This document shows positions 60,815 through 64,000 of a stretch of 64,000 bases of DNA, one piece after another. Source of the DNA: DAISKN01 sp963716925 (lineage in GTDB: Bacteria > Acidobacteriota > Vicinamibacteria > Marinacidobacterales > SMYC01); assembly GCA_963716925.1 (NCBI GenBank), contig CAVQUX010000006.1:992001-1056000 (forward strand), given 5' to 3'. Both the position numbers and the translations under genes were made by a program. The notes under the pieces are model-generated. The model was not told the DNA's origin, did not search any database, and saw only the letters and a list, made by a program, of their open reading frames with translations. Position 1 is the stretch's first letter, and each line of letters begins with the position of its first letter.

Positions 60815-60930
60815 TCGTTCTCCTCACAGGCTCGCAGGCTCGTGAGGGGCCCGAGTGCCCCGGCGCGGCTACGATTTAGAATCGTACCACGTCGGAGGCT
60901 CGATCGCGAGCGATGTGGTGGCGCTTCGTC

Positions 60931-62406
60931 TCAATCGAGCGCCGCCTCAAGCGCCCGGCACGCGGTCTTCAGCACCTGAATCCGCGCCCAGCGCTTGTCG
61001 TTTCCGGAGACGAGGTGCCAGCGTGCGTAGTCGGTGCTTGTGCGCTGCACCATTTCGTCGGCGGCGAGCTCGTAGGCGTTCCACCGATCCCGGTTCCGGT
61101 AGTCTTCCGCGGTGATCTTGTACTTCTTGAACGCCACCTTCTCCCGAGCCTTGAATCGCCGGAGCTGCTCCTCGGGGGAGATATGGACCCAGAACTTGAG
61201 AAGCAGGACTCCGCGGTGCACGATCATCTCCTCGAAGTCGTTGATCTCGGCATAGGCGCGCCGCCATTCCTCTTCGGTCGCGAACCCCTCCAGCCTCTCC
61301 ACCAGCACTCGTCCGTACCAGCTCCGGTCGAAGATCGTCCAGTGGCCGCCGCGTGGGAGCCGCCGCCAGAAGCGCCACAGGTAGTGGTGGGCGCGCTCTT
61401 CCTCGGTCGGGGCCGCGATGGGCACGACGCGGTAGCGCGCCGCGTCGAGCGGCTTCGTCAACCGCCGGATCACGCCGCCCTTGCCCGCGGCGTCCCAACC
61501 CTCGAACGCGATCACCGCCGAAAGACCGCGCGCGTGCGCCTTGCGGCTCAACTTCGCGATCCTCGCCCAGTACCGCTTCAATTTCTTTTCGTAGGTTTCG
61601 TCGTCCAGCGACCGGTCGAGATCGATGTGATCGAGCACCGTCAGAGGGTTGGGCTCCCGCGTCGAGGGGCTGGGCGGGTGGAGGCGGAGCCTGGGCGGCT
61701 CCGCGAGCCGCCGGGTCAGCGTCTGAATCAGGGTCTGAGCGACGGCGACGTTCCGGTAGTGCCAGTCGGCGCTCTCGACCACGTTCCACAACGCGCCTCC
61801 TGCGCTCGTCCGACGGAGCACCTGCTCGGCGATGGATTGAACCTGCGGATAGTATCGAAGGACGAGGCGATCCTCCTTCGTGATTTCCCACGCGGCGCCG
61901 GACCCGCTCGCCGCTTCCTTCAGCCGTCGGGCGAGCGATTTTTCCGACAGGTGGAGCCAGAACTTCAGCACCACGGCGCCGTCGTCGACCAGCGCCTTCT
62001 CGAAGCTTGCGATGTGACGGAGCCGCTCGTCGAGCCCCGCCTCGTCGATATTCCCCTTCAACCGGTCCACGATCGCCCGCGTCGTCCATTCCCGGAGGAA
62101 GATCCCGATCCGGCCCTTGGCGGGAAGCGCACGCCAGTAGCGCCAGAACCGCGGCCGCTCCAGCTCCTCGTCCGAGGGCGCTTCGAAGACACTGGCTTCG
62201 AGGTAGCGCGCGTCCATCCATTCGTGGAGCAGGTTCAAGAGCTCGGCGCAGCCGAGGCGGTCGGTGCCCGCGATGACCAGGACCACGGGAAAGTCCGCGT
62301 CCCGGAGCTCGTACTGGACGGTGAGGACGCCGGTTCGAAGGACCGGCTCCTGCTTCTTGTATTGTTCCTTGCTCGTCACCCGTCCGAGCTCCGCGGTCTC
62401 GAACAT
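60931..62406 (-). CDS. pap: polyphosphate:AMP phosphotransferase (two PPK2 domains)
   Basis: The ATG at 62406 (MFETAELGRVTSKEQYKK) gives 491 residues with two PPK2 domains. The C-terminal one (about 265-490) has the full Walker A FEGWDAAGKGGVIRRL, the lid-forming FDRSWYGRVLVERLEGF and KFWVHISPEEQLRRF. The N-terminal one (20-235) keeps the fold but has a degenerate loop (IAGTDRLGCAELLNLL), as known for polyphosphate:AMP phosphotransferases, where only the second domain works. It moves phosphate from polyphosphate to AMP, making ADP. It starts 2 bases after the META lipoprotein stop. With the VTC-domain gene at 16.6 kb it indicates polyphosphate use. Confidence 0.93.
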   Translation of the reverse strand: MFETAELGRVTSKEQYKKQEPVLRTGVLTVQYELRDADFPVVLVIAGTDRLGCAELLNLLHEWMDARYLEASVFEAPSDEELERPRFWRYWRALPAKGRIGIFLREWTTRAIVDRLKGNIDEAGLDERLRHIASFEKALVDDGAVVLKFWLHLSEKSLARRLKEAASGSGAAWEITKEDRLVLRYYPQVQSIAEQVLRRTSAGGALWNVVESADWHYRNVAVAQTLIQTLTRRLAEPPRLRLHPPSPSTREPNPLTVLDHIDLDRSLDDETYEKKLKRYWARIAKLSRKAHARGLSAVIAFEGWDAAGKGGVIRRLTKPLDAARYRVVPIAAPTEEERAHHYLWRFWRRLPRGGHWTIFDRSWYGRVLVERLEGFATEEEWRRAYAEINDFEEMIVHRGVLLLKFWVHISPEEQLRRFKAREKVAFKKYKITAEDYRNRDRWNAYELAADEMVQRTSTDYARWHLVSGNDKRWARIQVLKTACRALEAALD

Positions 62407-62408
62407 GC

Positions 62409-62870
62409 CTACCGCGTGACCCGAACGAACCGGAGGGGCGTTTCCATTCCCTTCGAGTAGATCGAGAGAGTCGAGCCGTCGAGGGCGAACCGCTCGGCGC
62501 TCTGCAACGCCTCCAGGTACTTCGCTTCCTGATTTCCGACGGGCTCGGCGCAGGCCATGCGAGTCGATGCCAGCGGTCCGAACGAGATCGACTCGCGCTC
62601 GATCGCGACTGGACCGAAGAACCGATTGCAGGAGCCGTTGCCGGCGGCCCTCCCCTCCTCGGGGAACTCCAGCGTCGCCTCGACTCGATCGAGCACGCCG
62701 ATGCCGCCGAGGTCCTCGAGCCGCCACGCGGTTCCCACGAGCCCGCCGGCGATCTCCGCGGGAGCCGTCACCCGGACGCCCGAGTCGGCGCCCTGCGGAC
62801 TCTTCGCGCATCCGACGAGGAGAACCCCCGCGAGCCCCAGGACTTCGATCGCGGCGAAAGGTGTCGTCAC
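62409..62870 (-). CDS. META-domain lipoprotein
   Basis: The GTG at 62870 gives 153 residues with a lipobox (EVLGLAGVLLVGC). The mature part is a META domain: GTAWRLEDLGGIGV, then GNGSCNRFFGPVAIE, FGPLASTRMACAEP and ALDGSTLSIYSKG. META proteins such as HslJ are small envelope proteins linked to heat resistance, motility or secretion, with no known enzymatic activity. It lies directly upstream of polyphosphate:AMP phosphotransferase on the same strand. A GTG two codons upstream is also possible. It diverges from the ParB-like gene across about 95 bases. Confidence 0.85.
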   Translation of the reverse strand: MTTPFAAIEVLGLAGVLLVGCAKSPQGADSGVRVTAPAEIAGGLVGTAWRLEDLGGIGVLDRVEATLEFPEEGRAAGNGSCNRFFGPVAIERESISFGPLASTRMACAEPVGNQEAKYLEALQSAERFALDGSTLSIYSKGMETPLRFVRVTR

Positions 62871-62939
62871 ATTCACTCCCGAACTGCGTTCACATGCTAA
62901 ACGCAAGCGTGGTGGGCCGCAAGGAAGCGTAGATTCTCC

Positions 62940-62967
62940 TCGACAAAGACCGCTCGTTGAGTACAAT
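62940..62967 (+). promoter_or_regulatory. possible sigma-70-type promoter of the ParB-like gene
   Basis: TCGACA, a 16-base spacer and TACAAT form a near-consensus promoter. The -10 touches the ATG at 62966, so if it is used the protein would start at a later codon or on a leaderless message. Confidence 0.4.
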
Positions 62968-64000
62968 GGTGCGTTTTTTGAAGCGAGGCGCGGGGAGCTT
63001 GTCCGAAATCGAAAGCACCAAGCCCGAGGACGGGGCCTTCTTCGAGCCGGAGTCGATGACCGGCCCCGACCTCTCCTTTCCCAGAGAAGGCCTCCCCCCC
63101 GACTACCGCATGCGGCACGAGCACTACGTGGACGAGCTCATCGCCGCCGGACGGATGCCCCAGCTCAGGCTCGTGCCGGTGAGCAAGATCGAGAGCTCGC
63201 TCCCGAACGCCGCCGAGGGGCTGGAGGGGCTGGTGGACTCCATCCAGGAGTTCGGAATTCTACAGCCCTTGCTGGTCCGCAGAGACCGGGGTCGATACGA
63301 GCTCTTGTCGGGGGCGAAGCGCCTCGCGGCGGCGTCGACCGCGGGGCTGAACGAGGTTCCGTGCCTGGTTCTCGAGGTCGACGAGATCGAAGCTCGACGG
63401 CTCGCTGAAGCTGCGAACCGCGGCGCCGCGCGACCGGCCGCGGCTCCCTCCTCGAGGACGGTTTGGAACGCTTCGGCGGCGGCCACCATCGAAGGAAGCC
63501 TCAACGCCATCCTCTCCGCCCTCGGCCTCCTCGATAAACCGGAGAACTCGCTTCGCGACCAGGTCGCGCTCGGACTCATCCGCTCCGAGGCTTTGAGGGC
63601 GTCGCGGCTGCTCCAGGGTCTGCGCCTCCTGGGCGGCGAGCGCCCTCTCGTTCGCCGCCCGCTCGACTTCGGCGCCCTGGTGAGCGACGTGCTCTCGGAG
63701 TCCGAGGAGGAACGGGCGTTCCTCGCGATCTCCCTCGACTCCGCGGTCGAGCAGCCCTGCTCCATTCGCGCGGACCGCGAGCTGGTGTCGATGGCGGTCG
63801 CGGGCGCGGTCGAGACGGTAATCTCGCTCCTGAGAATGAGCCGCGGCGCGGTGCTTCGAGTGCGCCTCTCCGGCAACATCCGTACGCGGGCGACGACCCT
63901 GCTCGTCTCCGAGGAATCCGTGCGGATGCCCACCTCTTCGTGGTCTCTGTGGTTCGACCCCAACTGGGAGAGTCGCCCTGGAGGAGAAGCCGCGGCGGTC
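62966..64000 (+). CDS. ParB/Srx-like domain protein, 3' end outside the window
   Basis: The frame stays open from the ATG at 62966 to the end of the window (345 codons, no stop). Residues 60-150 are a ParB-type N-terminal fold: RLVPVSKIESSLPNAAEGLE, LVDSIQEFGILQPLLVRRDR, YELLSGAKRLAAASTAGLNE, VPCLVLEVDE. The usual ParB DNA-binding helix-turn-helix does not follow. Instead there is a helical stretch (RDQVALGLIRSEALRASRLLQG) and a part that may resemble a histidine-kinase-like ATPase fold (SIRADRELVSMAVAGAVETVISLLRM). No parA is visible. It could be a nucleotide-using regulator rather than a chromosome-segregation protein. The start is uncertain because the -10 element overlaps it. Confidence 0.72.
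   Translation, partial: MVRFLKRGAGSLSEIESTKPEDGAFFEPESMTGPDLSFPREGLPPDYRMRHEHYVDELIAAGRMPQLRLVPVSKIESSLPNAAEGLEGLVDSIQEFGILQPLLVRRDRGRYELLSGAKRLAAASTAGLNEVPCLVLEVDEIEARRLAEAANRGAARPAAAPSSRTVWNASAAATIEGSLNAILSALGLLDKPENSLRDQVALGLIRSEALRASRLLQGLRLLGGERPLVRRPLDFGALVSDVLSESEEERAFLAISLDSAVEQPCSIRADRELVSMAVAGAVETVISLLRMSRGAVLRVRLSGNIRTRATTLLVSEESVRMPTSSWSLWFDPNWESRPGGEAAAV

Noticed and set aside
62966..64000. Chromosome-segregation parB near the replication origin
   Set aside because: No parA, gid, rnpA or dnaA neighbours; the C-terminal half does not look like ParB. No DnaA-box cluster was noticed.
1..64000. tRNA, rRNA, CRISPR arrays, insertion sequences, prophage
   Set aside because: Reading both strands by eye found no cloverleaf sequence, no regularly spaced repeats with spacers and no transposase or integrase motifs. 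Small RNAs cannot be excluded.

Overview
This 64 kb window is a dense, high-GC bacterial chromosome segment, most probably from a member of the Acidobacteriota or a related deep-branching environmental lineage, and quite possibly a metagenome-assembled genome. Supporting signs are PEP-CTERM proteins, a remnant of an FtsX-type permease like those abundant in Acidobacteria, secreted S9 peptidases and esterases, two-component-type propeller sensors, sigma-54 control of surface proteins, and an EF-G that resembles the spirochaete/planctomycete/mitochondrial type. The phylum assignment is inference. I see no tRNA, rRNA, CRISPR array, insertion sequence or phage.

Region 1 (0.2-10.1 kb) is the most unusual part: nine tightly packed same-strand genes. 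They encode two secreted proteins, a membrane-anchored TPR-like protein, an FHA-like/PEGA/SUMF1 membrane protein, a tiny secreted protein, a MotA/TolQ/ExbB-type proton channel, an actin-fold-like protein ending in an FHA domain, and two paralogous membrane proteins. Each paralogue has one transmembrane helix carrying an aspartate, then a coiled coil, then a von Willebrand A domain. I read this as an undescribed ion-driven motor in which two different vWA proteins replace the usual ExbD/TolR/MotB subunits.

Region 2 (10.1-24.1 kb) holds a P-loop ATPase-SLOG fusion, EF-G, a PEP-CTERM protein, a CotH/DUF4956/VTC cluster, a secreted arginase-family hydrolase overlapping a PpiC isomerase, DNA polymerase X and an MFS transporter. 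Region 3 (24.2-34 kb) carries secreted hydrolases, a MerR regulator and a phytanoyl-CoA dioxygenase-like protein. It is marked by decay: a barrel-like protein with four frameshifts, a CHRD protein with two, several single-frameshift genes, and remnants of an amidohydrolase and a permease. From CotH (15.1 kb) to the sulfatase-like gene (34.2 kb), six genes are interrupted, against none elsewhere.

Region 4 (36-54 kb) is regulatory and signalling: a receiver-DUF4388 protein, a sigma-54 activator with a dead GGDEF domain, a propeller-GGDEF sensor, a GGDEF-EAL protein and a DUF4388-PilZ protein (cyclic-di-GMP making, breaking and reading). It also has a subtilase ending in ten hexapeptide repeats and a fused ATP sulfurylase/APS kinase. 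Four -24/-12 promoters lie upstream of the PEP-CTERM protein, the CHRD protein, a lipoprotein and the subtilase. Three of these are preceded by a shared 15-17 bp element close to TGTCGG-N5-TTTRCA.

Region 5 (54-64 kb) contains a sulfotransferase-like protein, two tandem alkaline-phosphatase-superfamily membrane/lipoproteins with a tiny helix-helix protein and an Oxa1/EMC3-like membrane protein, an RRM RNA-binding protein, polyphosphate:AMP phosphotransferase, a META-domain lipoprotein and a ParB-like protein cut by the window end.
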